23,848 bases of DNA. It comes from an uncultured Oxalobacteraceae bacterium (lineage in GTDB: Bacteria; Pseudomonadota; Gammaproteobacteria; Burkholderiales; Burkholderiaceae). The translations under genes were made by a program, and so were the position numbers. The stretch lies in assembly GCA_946479255.1 (NCBI GenBank), contig CAMLFK010000047.1, positions 1-23,848 on the forward strand. The letters run 5' to 3'. This document shows, piece by piece, positions 6,429 to 15,673 of the stretch. Positions within the stretch are counted from its first letter, which is position 1; every line of letters starts with the position of its first letter. The notes beneath the pieces are model-generated. The model did no database searches. It was not told where the DNA came from and saw nothing but the letters and a program-made list of their open reading frames with translations.

Positions 6429-8275
6429 GCGCCTCTCCTATGGCAAAATATTCGATCGGTATCGACCTGGGCACCACGCACTGCGCGCTGGCCTATGTCG
6501 ACCTGGAAGGCAGCGATGGCGAGAACACCAGCCACGGCCTGCTGCAGATTCCGCAGCTGACCGCGCCCGGCTCGGTCGAGTCGCTCAGCCTGCTGCCATC
6601 CTTCCTGTACCTGCCGCACGCCGACGAACTGGCGCCGGGCGAACTGGACCTGCCATGGCCGTCGGCGCAGGATTACGCGGTGGGCGAAATGGCTAGAGCC
6701 CGCGGCGCCACCACGCCGATCCGCCTGGTGTCGAGCGCCAAGAGCTGGTTGTGCCACCCCGGCGCGGACCGCCGCGGCGCCATCCTGCCGACCGACGCAC
6801 CGCCTGAAGTGGCGCGCGTCTCGCCTTTGGCCGCCTCGACCCGCTACCTCGCGCACCTGCGCCAGGCCTGGGATCACGCCCACCCTGAAGCGCCGTTCGC
6901 CGAGCAGGACATCACGGTGACCATCCCCGCCTCGTTCGACCCGGCCGCGCGCGAACTGACCGTGGAAGCGGCCAAGGCGGCCGGCTACCCGGACCTGACC
7001 CTGCTCGAAGAACCGCAGGCCGCGCTGTACAACTGGATCCAGAACAGCGCCGGCCAGTGGCGCCGCGCCGTGCAGCCGGGCGACATCATCCTGGTGGTGG
7101 ACGTGGGCGGCGGCACCAGCGACTTTTCGTTGATCGCCGTGCTCGAACACGACGGCAACCTGGAGCTGCACCGCATCGCCGTGGGCGACCATATCCTGCT
7201 GGGCGGCGACAATATGGACCTGACCCTGGCCCACCTGGTGGCGCGCAAGCTGGCCGCCAACGGCACCACGCTCGACCCGTGGCAGATGCGCGCGCTCGGC
7301 TACGCTTGCCGCAGCGCCAAGGAACGCCTGCTGGCCGACGCCACGCTGGAAGCTCAGCCGATCGTGGTGCCGAGCCGCGGCTCCAAGCTGATCGGCGGAG
7401 CGATCCGCACCGAGCTGACCGCCGACGAGGTGCGCACCACCATCGTCGAAGGCTTTTTCCCTGAAGTGGAAGCATCGAGCCGTCCGGCCAGCCGCGTGCG
7501 CGCGGGCCTGACGCAAGTGGGCCTGCCATATGCTCAGGACCCAGGCGTGACTCGCCACCTGGCCGCCCTGCTGGGCCGCCAGGTCGACGCGACCGCCGAA
7601 CTGGCGGGCTTCGTGCGCGTCAACGATCCCAACGCCAGCTTCCTGCATCCAAGCGCGGTGCTGTTCAACGGCGGCGTGTTCAAGTCAAGCCTGCTGGCCG
7701 AGCGCACCATCAACACGGTCAACAGCTGGCTGGCGGCCGAAGGCGCGGCGCCCGCGCGCGTGCTCCTAGGTGCCGACCTTGACCTGGCGGTGGCGCGCGG
7801 CGCTGCTTACTACGGTTATGTGCGGCGCGGCCAGGGTGTGCGCATCCGCGGCGGCACCGCCCGTGCCTACTACGTGGCGATCGAATCGGCCATGCCGGCT
7901 ATTCCCGGCATGGAGCCGCCGATCCAGGCCCTGTGCGTGGCGCCTTTCGGCATGGAAGAAGGCTCGGAAGTGGAGGTGCAAAGCCAGGTGTTCGGCCTGG
8001 TCGTGGGCGAACCGATCCAGCTGCGCTTCTTCGGTTCCTCGGTGCGCCGCCAGGACCAGCTGGGCACCATGCTCGACTTCTGGCAGCCGGACGAACTGCA
8101 GGAACTGGGCGAGATCCGCGCCACCCTGCCGCCGGCCGGCCGCAGCGAAGGCGACGTGGTGCAGGTGCGCCTGCACGCCATCGCCACCGACACCGGCACG
8201 CTGGAATTGACCGCCGTGGCGGTCGATGGCGAAGGCAGCTGGAAGGTCGAGCTCGACGTGCGCAGCAACGGCTGA
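6425..8275 (+). CDS. Hsp70-family protein (first of a tandem pair)
   Basis: 616 residues from a GTG at 6425 that overlaps the DUF2760 stop and has GGAGG seven bases upstream; this is preferred to the ATG at 6440. The actin-like ATPase fold is clear: phosphate-1 motif IGIDLGTTH at about residues 11-18, phosphate-2 motif VDVGGGTSDFSL at 225-236, and adenosine motif LFNGGVF at 413-419. After the ATPase domain there is a beta-rich stretch to the end, but no DnaK-type EEVD tail or clear helical lid, so it is not DnaK. It shares long similar blocks with the next gene (SAKSWL, PPEV, VSP, YLAHL, PASFD, LLEEPQA), which indicates duplication. Its client and function are unknown. Confidence 0.92.
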   Translation: MSASPMAKYSIGIDLGTTHCALAYVDLEGSDGENTSHGLLQIPQLTAPGSVESLSLLPSFLYLPHADELAPGELDLPWPSAQDYAVGEMARARGATTPIRLVSSAKSWLCHPGADRRGAILPTDAPPEVARVSPLAASTRYLAHLRQAWDHAHPEAPFAEQDITVTIPASFDPAARELTVEAAKAAGYPDLTLLEEPQAALYNWIQNSAGQWRRAVQPGDIILVVDVGGGTSDFSLIAVLEHDGNLELHRIAVGDHILLGGDNMDLTLAHLVARKLAANGTTLDPWQMRALGYACRSAKERLLADATLEAQPIVVPSRGSKLIGGAIRTELTADEVRTTIVEGFFPEVEASSRPASRVRAGLTQVGLPYAQDPGVTRHLAALLGRQVDATAELAGFVRVNDPNASFLHPSAVLFNGGVFKSSLLAERTINTVNSWLAAEGAAPARVLLGADLDLAVARGAAYYGYVRRGQGVRIRGGTARAYYVAIESAMPAIPGMEPPIQALCVAPFGMEEGSEVEVQSQVFGLVVGEPIQLRFFGSSVRRQDQLGTMLDFWQPDELQELGEIRATLPPAGRSEGDVVQVRLHAIATDTGTLELTAVAVDGEGSWKVELDVRSNG

Positions 8276-8285
8276 CGGAGTCACA

Positions 8286-11072
8286 GTGGCCAGGTACGCC
8301 GTCGGCATCGATCTGGGGACGAGCAACACCGTGCTCGCCTATGCGGAGCTGAAAGCCGGCGAGTTGAGTGCCGAACCCGGACCGGTCACGCTGTTCGACA
8401 TCGAGCAGCTGGTCGCGCCGGGCGAAGTGGCGGCCTTGCCGCTGCTGCCGTCGGTGCGCTACCAGGCAGGCGTTGGCGAACTGGCCGCGGCCGATTTGCA
8501 GTTGCCGTGGCGGACCAGCGTGGTCACCGGCACCCTGGCGCGCAAACTCGGTGCGCAGGTGCCCGGCCGGCTGGTGGCCAGCGCCAAGAGCTGGCTGTCG
8601 CATGCGGGCGTGGACCGCCTCGCGCCCATCCTGCCATGGGGCAGTCCGCCAGAGGTGCCCAAGGTCTCGCCGGTGGACGCCAGTGCCAGCTACCTTGCGC
8701 ACCTGAAGGCGGCCTGGAACCAGCGCTTCCCCAATGACCCGTTAGAACAGCAAGACCTGGTGCTGACGGTGCCGGCTTCTTTCGACGAAGCGGCGCGTGC
8801 ATTAACCCTGGCCGCCGCCCGCGCTGCCGGCCTGCCGGCCCTGCGGCTGCTGGAAGAACCGCAGGCAGTGTTTTACGACTGGCTGCAGCGCCATCGCGCC
8901 ACGCTGGGCGAGGAGCTGGCCGGCACCCGGCTGGTGCTGGTGTGCGACGTCGGCGGCGGCACCACCGACCTCAGTCTCATCAAGGTCGGCCTGGAAGGCG
9001 GCCAAAGCACGCTGACCCGCATCGGCGTGGGCAACCACCTCATGCTCGGTGGCGACAATATGGACCTGGCGCTGGCCCACCTGGTCGAGTCGCGCATGGC
9101 CGAAGATGGATCGGGCGAACGCCTGTCCGCCACCCGCCTGTCGCAACTGGTGGAGCGCTGCCGCGCCGCCAAGGAGCAGCTGCTGGCAGCAAGCGCGCCC
9201 GAACAGGTCACTGTCACGCTGCTGGGCGCCGGCACCCGCCTGGTCGGGGGCGCGCGTTCCGTCACGCTCACCCGCGAAGAAGTCGAGCGCCTGATCGTGG
9301 ACGGTTTCTTCCCGCGGGTCGAAGCCGGCACGCCGCTGCTCAAGGGCCGCGCCGGTATCGTCGAATTCGGCCTGCCGTACGCCCGCGACGCCGCCGTCAC
9401 GCGCCATGTGGCCGATTTTTTACGCCGCCATGCCGATACGGTGCTGGCGGCCACCGGCGACACGGCCATTCCCGATACCCTGCTGCTCAACGGCGGCGTG
9501 TTCCGCGCCGGCGCGCTGGCCAGCCGCCTCGAACAGACGCTAGCCGCATGGCGCGGCGCGCCGCTGCGGGTTCTGCATAACGACAATCCCGACGTGGCGG
9601 TCGCCCGTGGTGCGGTCGCCTACGCGCTGGTGGGGCAGGGCGGTACGCCGAAGATCGGCGGCGGCGCCGCGCGCAGTTACTTCCTGCTGCTGGGCGAACC
9701 AGGCAAAGGTGGCGCCAGCAAGCGCGCCGTCTGCATACTGCCGCGCGGCAGCGACAGCGGCCGGGAGTTGCGCCTGGCCGATCAGAAGTTCGCCCTGCGC
9801 GTGGGCGAGCCGGTGCGCTTTCACCTGTTCACCTCCAGCCTCGACGCGGCCGGACGCGCACCCTTCGCGCTGGGCGAACTGGTCGACCTGGAAGGCGGCG
9901 ACTTCGCCCGCCTGCCGCCGATCGCCATGGTGCTGCCGCCGCCTAAAGCCGATGAACAAGGACCTGTGCGCCAGCAGGTGCCGATCCAGCTGGCCACCGA
10001 GCTGACCGAAGTGGGCACGCTGGAGATGCACTGCGTGAGCGTCGACGATCCGGCTGTGCGCTGGCTGCTGGAGTTCGACTTGCGCCAGCACGGCGATCCC
10101 GTGCCCGACGCCACTGGCCTGGGCGTGCCGGCCGACCGTCTTGAAGAGGCGCTGGCCCGTATCGAACGCATCTTCGGCGCCAAGGCGCAGCAGGTGCCGG
10201 CCAAGGACGTGCGCCAGTTGCGCGCGCAGCTGGTGCAGCTGCTGGGCGACCGCAATAACTGGGGTACCCCTTTGCTGCGCCATTTGTTCGACGCCTTGTG
10301 GCAGCGTGCCCGCGCGCGCCGCCGCTCCGCCGACCACGAGCGCGTGTGGCTGAACCTGGCCGGCTTCTGCCTGCGTCCCGGCTACGGTTTCACCCTCGAC
10401 GAGTGGCGCATGCAGCAGCTGTGGACCATCTTCGAGGCCGGCGTGACGAACCCGCTGGACAAGCAGGTGCAGGCCGAATGGTGGACCTTATGGCGGCGCG
10501 TGGCCGGCGGCCTGGACGCACAGCAGCAGCGCCGGCTGCTCGACGACTTCGCCGCCAATCTGGAAATGAACGAACATGGTGAAGACAGCGGCAGCACCGT
10601 GGTGCGCGGCAGCGACGACGACATGCTGCGGCTGGGTTCCGCGCTCGAGCGCATCCCGCCCGGATTCAAGGTGGAGATCGGCGAGTGGCTGCTGGGCCGC
10701 ATGAAAGGCGCGAGCGATCCACTGGTCTTGTGGGCGCTGGGCCGCATCGGCGCGCGCCAGCCCTTCCATGGCAACCTGGACGACCTGGTGCCGGCCGAAG
10801 TCGTCGCCACATGGCTTGACGCGATCCTGGCGCTGAACTGGCGCCGTATCGAGCCTGCCGGCTTCGCCGCCGCCTACCTGGCGCGCATGACCGGCGACCG
10901 CGCGCGCGACTTGCCGCAGGCGCTGCGCGACACCATCGCCGCGCGCCTGCGCCAGGCCGATGCGCCCGCCGCTTGGGTTCAGATGGTCCTTGAGGTGGCC
11001 GCGCTGGACGAGGCCACTGAACGCCGCGTGCTGGGCGAGACCTTGCCTCCGGGCTTGAAGCTGCTTTCCTGA
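8286..11072 (+). CDS. Hsp70-family protein with C-terminal DUF3731 region
   Basis: 928 residues from the GTG at 8286, ten bases after the previous stop, with an ACGGAG ribosome site; the longer in-frame extension lies inside the upstream gene. ATPase motifs: AVGIDLGTSN near residues 5-14, CDVGGGTTDLSL at about 219-230, and LLLNGGVF near 399-406. From about residue 613 to the end an additional largely helical region matches the DUF3731 type, with many Trp and Arg residues (RNNWGTPLLRHLFDALW, WWTLWRRVAGGLD). This region is absent from the first Hsp70. No J-protein or GrpE gene accompanies the pair. I infer that DUF3731 gives the pair its specific client or scaffold. The function is not known. 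Confidence 0.92.
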   Translation: MARYAVGIDLGTSNTVLAYAELKAGELSAEPGPVTLFDIEQLVAPGEVAALPLLPSVRYQAGVGELAAADLQLPWRTSVVTGTLARKLGAQVPGRLVASAKSWLSHAGVDRLAPILPWGSPPEVPKVSPVDASASYLAHLKAAWNQRFPNDPLEQQDLVLTVPASFDEAARALTLAAARAAGLPALRLLEEPQAVFYDWLQRHRATLGEELAGTRLVLVCDVGGGTTDLSLIKVGLEGGQSTLTRIGVGNHLMLGGDNMDLALAHLVESRMAEDGSGERLSATRLSQLVERCRAAKEQLLAASAPEQVTVTLLGAGTRLVGGARSVTLTREEVERLIVDGFFPRVEAGTPLLKGRAGIVEFGLPYARDAAVTRHVADFLRRHADTVLAATGDTAIPDTLLLNGGVFRAGALASRLEQTLAAWRGAPLRVLHNDNPDVAVARGAVAYALVGQGGTPKIGGGAARSYFLLLGEPGKGGASKRAVCILPRGSDSGRELRLADQKFALRVGEPVRFHLFTSSLDAAGRAPFALGELVDLEGGDFARLPPIAMVLPPPKADEQGPVRQQVPIQLATELTEVGTLEMHCVSVDDPAVRWLLEFDLRQHGDPVPDATGLGVPADRLEEALARIERIFGAKAQQVPAKDVRQLRAQLVQLLGDRNNWGTPLLRHLFDALWQRARARRRSADHERVWLNLAGFCLRPGYGFTLDEWRMQQLWTIFEAGVTNPLDKQVQAEWWTLWRRVAGGLDAQQQRRLLDDFAANLEMNEHGEDSGSTVVRGSDDDMLRLGSALERIPPGFKVEIGEWLLGRMKGASDPLVLWALGRIGARQPFHGNLDDLVPAEVVATWLDAILALNWRRIEPAGFAAAYLARMTGDRARDLPQALRDTIAARLRQADAPAAWVQMVLEVAALDEATERRVLGETLPPGLKLLS

Positions 11073-11188
11073 CGAAAATCGCTGCTGTGGGAATCGGCTG
11101 CAAGGCACGATGACCGTGCGCGAACGAACAGAAGACCGCATCGCCACGCTTGAAAATTGCGCTCCGATCTCACCGTCAGGAGATGCAC

Positions 11189-12718
11189 ATGTCTGCGACC
11201 AGCACCACCGTTTCAGCTTGGGAAAATAACGCCGAGCTGCCCATCTATGTCTCCATGCCTGGCGATATCTCGGCCGACGTATGCGTGATCGGCGCCGGCA
11301 TCGCCGGGCTCACCAGCGCCTACCTGCTGCTGCGTGAAGGCAAGTCCGTGGTGCTGATCGATGCATTCGGCATTGGCCAGGGCGAAACCGGCCGCACCAC
11401 GGCCCATTTTTTCCCGCCCGACGAGCGCTATGCCGGGATCGAACGCCGCTTCGGCATCCTGAGCGCGCAGCTGGTTGCCGACAGCTACCGCCAGGCCACC
11501 GACAGGGTCGCCGCCATCGTGCGGGATGAGCACATCGATTGCGGCTTCGAACGGCTCGACGGCTACCTGTTCAGCCCCAGCGGCACCTGGGACGACACCT
11601 TGCAGCGCGAGTTTGAGGCCACCACCCGCATCGGCGTGGCGGTCACGCGCGCGCTTGAGGTGCCCGGCATGGCCGGCGGCGGCCCGTGCATCCGCTTTGC
11701 CCAGTGCGGACAGTTTCATCCGCTCAAATACCTGGCCGGCCTGGCGCGCACCATCGAGCGCAGGGGCGGGCGCATCTTCGGCCGCACCCGCGCGACCGCC
11801 ATCAGCCGAGACGGGCAACGCCAGAACGTGCAGACGGAATACGGCAGCATCGATGCCGGCGCCGTGGTGGTGGCCACCAATACGCCCTTCAACGACAGGG
11901 TGGTCATGCACACCAAGCAGGCCGGCTACAGCACCTATGTGGTGGCGCTGAGGGTAGCCAAGGGCGCCATTCCCAAGATGCTGGTCTGGGACACCGGCGA
12001 CCCGTACTATTACGTGCGCCTGACCGAGGGCGACCGGCCCGGCGAAGACTTGCTGGTGGTGGGCGGCCAGGATCACAAGACCGGCCAGGACAGCCATCCC
12101 CAGCACCGATACGACGAGGTCGAGGGCTGGGTACGCGCGCGCTTTCCCGCCGCCGGCGAAGTCGCCTACCGCTGGTCCGGCGAAGTGATGGAACCGGCCG
12201 ACGGCCTGGCTTACCTCGGCCGCAATCCGGGGGGCAGCGAGAACGTCTACCTCATCACCGGCGATTCCGGCAACGGCATGACCCATACGACGATCGGCGC
12301 GATTGTCATTACCGACCTGATCGCCGGCCGCGCCAATCCCTGGGCCGAGCTGTATGCGCCGTCGCGCAAGGCCATTCACGGCATGGGCGAATTCGTCAAG
12401 GAACAGGCCAACACGCTGGCGCAGTACCGCGACTGGCTGCGCGGTGGCGAGGTGAAGTCGGTCGAACAGATCGCGCCGGGCCAGGGCGCGCTGATGCGCG
12501 AGGGCGCCCGGCTGCTGGCGGTGTACCGTAACGACGACGGCCGATTGAAGGCGGTGTCCGCCGCGTGTACCCACCTGGGCTGCGCGGTGCACTGGAACGC
12601 CGGCGAACGTTCATGGGACTGCCCTTGCCACGGCTCGCGCTTCTCCACCGATGGGGTGGTTTTGCATGGGCCGGCGGCGCGGCCCCTGTTGCCCGACGAT
12701 GTGCCAAGGCCGCGCTGA
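11189..12718 (+). CDS. FAD-dependent oxidoreductase fused to a C-terminal Rieske [2Fe-2S] domain (YhfW type)
   Basis: 509 residues. The ATG at 11189 is placed by CAGGAG six bases upstream; ATGs at 11150 and 11183 lack proper spacing. Residues about 30-57 form an FAD-binding Rossmann start, ADVCVIGAGIAGLTSAYLLL, of the DAO (D-amino acid oxidase-like) superfamily. The C-terminus is a Rieske domain: CTHLGC at 460-465 and CPCHGS at 478-483. Cys460, His462, Cys478 and His481 are the iron ligands, and Cys465 and Cys480 are placed like the disulfide pair of bc1-type Rieske proteins. The fusion resembles B. subtilis YhfW. Its substrate is unknown. No signal peptide is seen, so it is likely cytoplasmic. 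It lies 116 bases after the Hsp70 operon and has a hairpin after its stop. Confidence 0.9.
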   Translation: MSATSTTVSAWENNAELPIYVSMPGDISADVCVIGAGIAGLTSAYLLLREGKSVVLIDAFGIGQGETGRTTAHFFPPDERYAGIERRFGILSAQLVADSYRQATDRVAAIVRDEHIDCGFERLDGYLFSPSGTWDDTLQREFEATTRIGVAVTRALEVPGMAGGGPCIRFAQCGQFHPLKYLAGLARTIERRGGRIFGRTRATAISRDGQRQNVQTEYGSIDAGAVVVATNTPFNDRVVMHTKQAGYSTYVVALRVAKGAIPKMLVWDTGDPYYYVRLTEGDRPGEDLLVVGGQDHKTGQDSHPQHRYDEVEGWVRARFPAAGEVAYRWSGEVMEPADGLAYLGRNPGGSENVYLITGDSGNGMTHTTIGAIVITDLIAGRANPWAELYAPSRKAIHGMGEFVKEQANTLAQYRDWLRGGEVKSVEQIAPGQGALMREGARLLAVYRNDDGRLKAVSAACTHLGCAVHWNAGERSWDCPCHGSRFSTDGVVLHGPAARPLLPDDVPRPR

Positions 12719-12771
12719 AGCCCTGCCGTCTTGCAGACCGTTCTCGTACCTGACAGGCGTGACTTTCCCGC

Positions 12772-12798
12772 CTCCCGCCGGCAATACACCGGCGGGAG
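12772..12798 (+). terminator. Hairpin after the FAD-Rieske gene
   Basis: A perfect 10-bp stem, CTCCCGCCGG at 12772-12781 and CCGGCGGGAG at 12789-12798, with a 7-base loop, 53 bases after the stop. There is no T-run behind it, so it may act as an mRNA 3' end stabiliser or a weak terminator. Confidence 0.45.
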
Positions 12799-12926
12799 TG
12801 GCCGGCACCAATGCAAACTACATCCGTATGTGTTCAATCCGATCGAAGGCGCATGTTCCTCGCCCTCGATCTGCCGCTCGTTTCTTGTTAAGAATGCCAG
12901 CGACGCCTCAGGCGCAAATTTTATCG

Positions 12927-12955
12927 TTGTAACAGCTCCTTAACAGTGTTATGGT
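12927..12955 (+). promoter_or_regulatory. Promoter of the GH3 glycosidase gene
   Basis: A -35 box TTGTAA (12927-12932) and a -10 box TATGGT (12950-12955) are 17 bases apart. Transcription would start near 12962, leaving an untranslated leader of about 40 bases before the GH3 ATG. The -10 box is only four of six to consensus, as expected for a regulated promoter. Confidence 0.45.
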
Positions 12956-12964
12956 TGCGCAACC
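12953..12964. promoter_or_regulatory. 12-bp palindrome overlapping the GH3 -10 box, LacI-type operator candidate
   Basis: GGTTGCGCAACC is a perfect palindrome with a central CG, the hallmark of LacI/GalR-family operators. It spans the end of the -10 box and the likely start site, where a bound repressor would block transcription. No LacI-family gene is in the window. Confidence 0.45.
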
Positions 12965-13001
12965 TTTGCGCCGTCAGATGCGCTCGATCCCAAGGAGACA
13001 T

Positions 13002-15665
13002 ATGAACCACCCGCTGCCGTTCGCCCGCCGCCATACCGCCACCGCCGCCCTGGCACTGATCAGCGCACTTGCCGCCACGTCGCTGGCGCAGGCCGAAGCG
13101 CCCGCCGCCTGCAAAAATGCGCAATGTAAGTATCTCGATCCTGCCCGCACACCGGAAGAACGCGCCGCCGACCTGGTCTCGCGCATGACGCTGGAAGAAA
13201 AAGCCGCACAGATCGGCCATAAGGCGCCGGCGATTCCGCGCCTCGGGGTGCCGGAATACAACTGGTGGAACGAAGGCTTGCATGGCGTGGCCCGGGCCGG
13301 CATCGCAACTGTGTTCCCGCAAGCGATCGGCATGGCCGCCTCATGGGACGAGCCGCTGATGAACAAGGTCGGCGACGTCATCAGCACCGAGTTCCGCGCC
13401 AAGTACGTCGAGACCGTGCGCCCGAATGGCGGCACCGATTGGTACCGCGGCCTGACGGTTTGGTCGCCCAACATCAATATCTTCCGCGACCCGCGCTGGG
13501 GCCGTGGCCAGGAAACCTATGGCGAAGACCCGTACCTGACCGGCCGCATGGGCATCGGTTTCATCAAAGGCTTGCAGGGCGACGATCCGAAGTTCTTCAA
13601 GACCATTGCAACGTCGAAGCACTTCGCCGTGCACAGCGGCCCGGAATCGAACCGCCACAAGGAAGACGTGTCGCCGTCGCCGCGCGACCTGGAAGATACC
13701 TATCTGCCGGCATTCCGCGCCTCCGTCCTCGAAGGCAAGGTGCAATCCTTCATGTGCGCCTACAACGCGGTCGATGGCATTCCTGCCTGCGCCAGCAATG
13801 ATCTGATGGAAACGCGCCTGCGCCAGAACTGGGGCTTCAAGGGTTTCGTGGTCTCCGACTGCGGCGGCGCGGCCAACATCTACCGTCCGGACAGCTTGCA
13901 CTACAAGAAGACCGCAGAAGAGGGCGTGGCCGTGGGTATCAAGGCGGGCATGGACCTGATCTGCGGCGACTACCGCAACAATATGACCACCGAAGTGCAG
14001 CCGATCATCAACTCCGTCAAGCAAGGCCTGCTGACGGAAGCGGCGCTGAACAAGGCACTGGAGCGCCTGTTCGTCGGCCGTATGCGCTTAGGGCTGTTCG
14101 ATGCGCCGGCTTCGCTGCCGTTCGCCAAGATCAAGGCGACCGACTACAACACGCCGCAGCACCACGCCGTGTCGCTTGAAATGGCGAAGAAGTCGATGGT
14201 GCTGTTGAAGAACAACGGCATCCTGCCTTTGACCCAGGCACCGAAGACCATCGCCGTGATCGGCCCCAACGCCGACAGTTACGACGCGCTGGTCGGCAAT
14301 TACTACGGCAAGCCATCCAAGCCGGTCACCGTGCTGGACGGCATCCGCGCGCGTTTCCCGGATTCGAAGATTGTGTATGTGGAAGGCACCGGCCTGGTCG
14401 GCCCGGCAGAACCGCCAGTGCCGGACAGCGCCGTGTGCGCCGACGCCGACTGCAAGACGCCCGGCCTGAAGGTCGAGCATTTCGCCGGCGCCAACCTGGA
14501 AGGCAAGCCGACCCTGGCGCGCCTTGACGCCAACGCCCGCTTCGACTGGCAAGGCGAGGAGCGCCAGTCGTCGATGCGCTGGACCGGTTTCCTCAAGGCG
14601 CCCAAGTCGGGCGAGTACCAGTTCCGTTTCCTGAGCGAAGGCGGCTACCGCGTGTACGTGGGCGACAAGCTGGTGGTCGATGAATGGGGTGTGGGCGATG
14701 CGCCGTCCATCCTGTCCGGCAAAACCGCCTTGAGCGCCGGCAAGACCTATCCGGTCCGTGTGGAAGCATTCCAGATCGGTCCACGCGGCACGCAAAAGCT
14801 GCTGTGGAGCCCGCCGGTCGACAGCGGCGCCGAAGCCGTTGCCGCGGCCAAGAACGCCGACCTGGTGGTCTTTGTCGGCGGCTTGTCCGCCCGCGTCGAG
14901 GGCGAGGAGATGAAAGTGGAAGCGGCGGGTTTTGCGGGCGGCGACCGTACCAGCATCGACCTGCCGGCGCCGCAGGAAAACCTGCTCAAGCGCCTGCATG
15001 CCACCAAGAAGCCGGTGGTGCTCGTGTTGATGAACGGCAGCGCGCTGTCGGTCAACTGGGCGGACAAGAACCTGCCTGCAATTGTGGAAGCATGGTATCC
15101 GGGCGGCGAGGGCGGCAATGCGCTTGCGGCCTTGCTGGCCGGCGACTACAGCCCGGCCGGACGCTTGCCGGTGACCTTCTACAAATCGGCCAGCCAGCTG
15201 CCGCCGTTCTCGGACTACAAGATGGATGGCCGCACTTACCGCTACTTCAAGGGCGATGTGCTGTATCCGTTCGGCCACGGCTTGTCGTACACCACCTTCA
15301 AGTATGCGCAGCCAAGCCTGTCGTCGGCATCCATCAAGGCCGGCGACGCGGTCAAGGCGACCGTGGCGGTGACCAACGCGGGCAAGCGTGACAGCGACGA
15401 AGTCGTGCAGCTGTATGTGGCCAAGCCCAACGATACCGCCCATCCGGCCCTGGCCGGTTTCACCCGGGTAGCGCTGAAGGCCGGCGAAACCAAAAACGTG
15501 ACCTTGAATGTCGACGCGCGCGCCTTGTCGCTGGTCGACGCCAAAGGTGTGCGCAAGGTGCAGCCGGGTGCTTACACCTTGCATGTGGGCGGCGGACAGC
15601 CGCGCCATGCCAAGACGGTGGCGGCCAAGCTGACCGTCAGCGGCAGCAGCGAGTTGCCGAAGTAA
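13002..15665 (+). CDS. Secreted GH3 glycoside hydrolase with PA14 insert (beta-xylosidase / beta-glucosidase type)
   Basis: 887 residues. The ATG at 13002 follows AAGGAG by four bases; an upstream ATG at 12951 lies in the promoter. Residues 1-31 are a signal peptide ending SLAQA. The GH3 N-terminal barrel carries the catalytic nucleophile Asp286 in GFVVSDCGG and the substrate-site motifs YNWWNEGLHG (86-95) and SKHFAVHSGPE (205-215). The RMTLEEK and NWWNEGLHGVARAG stretches are closest in style to the BXL xylosidase branch. The second domain starts near residue 400 and is interrupted by a PA14 domain at about 487-605 (MRWTGFLKAPKSGEYQFRF, DKLVVDEW), a module that shapes oligosaccharide recognition. 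A fibronectin III-like domain ends the protein (about 780-875). The substrate is probably a plant beta-linked oligosaccharide; the exact sugar is uncertain. Confidence 0.92.
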   Translation: MNHPLPFARRHTATAALALISALAATSLAQAEAPAACKNAQCKYLDPARTPEERAADLVSRMTLEEKAAQIGHKAPAIPRLGVPEYNWWNEGLHGVARAGIATVFPQAIGMAASWDEPLMNKVGDVISTEFRAKYVETVRPNGGTDWYRGLTVWSPNINIFRDPRWGRGQETYGEDPYLTGRMGIGFIKGLQGDDPKFFKTIATSKHFAVHSGPESNRHKEDVSPSPRDLEDTYLPAFRASVLEGKVQSFMCAYNAVDGIPACASNDLMETRLRQNWGFKGFVVSDCGGAANIYRPDSLHYKKTAEEGVAVGIKAGMDLICGDYRNNMTTEVQPIINSVKQGLLTEAALNKALERLFVGRMRLGLFDAPASLPFAKIKATDYNTPQHHAVSLEMAKKSMVLLKNNGILPLTQAPKTIAVIGPNADSYDALVGNYYGKPSKPVTVLDGIRARFPDSKIVYVEGTGLVGPAEPPVPDSAVCADADCKTPGLKVEHFAGANLEGKPTLARLDANARFDWQGEERQSSMRWTGFLKAPKSGEYQFRFLSEGGYRVYVGDKLVVDEWGVGDAPSILSGKTALSAGKTYPVRVEAFQIGPRGTQKLLWSPPVDSGAEAVAAAKNADLVVFVGGLSARVEGEEMKVEAAGFAGGDRTSIDLPAPQENLLKRLHATKKPVVLVLMNGSALSVNWADKNLPAIVEAWYPGGEGGNALAALLAGDYSPAGRLPVTFYKSASQLPPFSDYKMDGRTYRYFKGDVLYPFGHGLSYTTFKYAQPSLSSASIKAGDAVKATVAVTNAGKRDSDEVVQLYVAKPNDTAHPALAGFTRVALKAGETKNVTLNVDARALSLVDAKGVRKVQPGAYTLHVGGGQPRHAKTVAAKLTVSGSSELPK

Positions 15666-15673
15666 GCTGTTTT

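Noticed and set aside
12951..13001. N-terminal extension of the GH3 protein to the ATG at 12951
   Set aside because: This ATG falls in the predicted -10 box, and the ATG at 13002 has a strong ribosome site and starts a proper signal peptide.
14088..15608. A 506-codon open frame on the minus strand, and similar long frames at 6026-7648, 11213-12592 and 677-1621
   Set aside because: Each is a shadow of a real gene with clear motifs on the opposite strand, and each has the skewed composition of such shadows.
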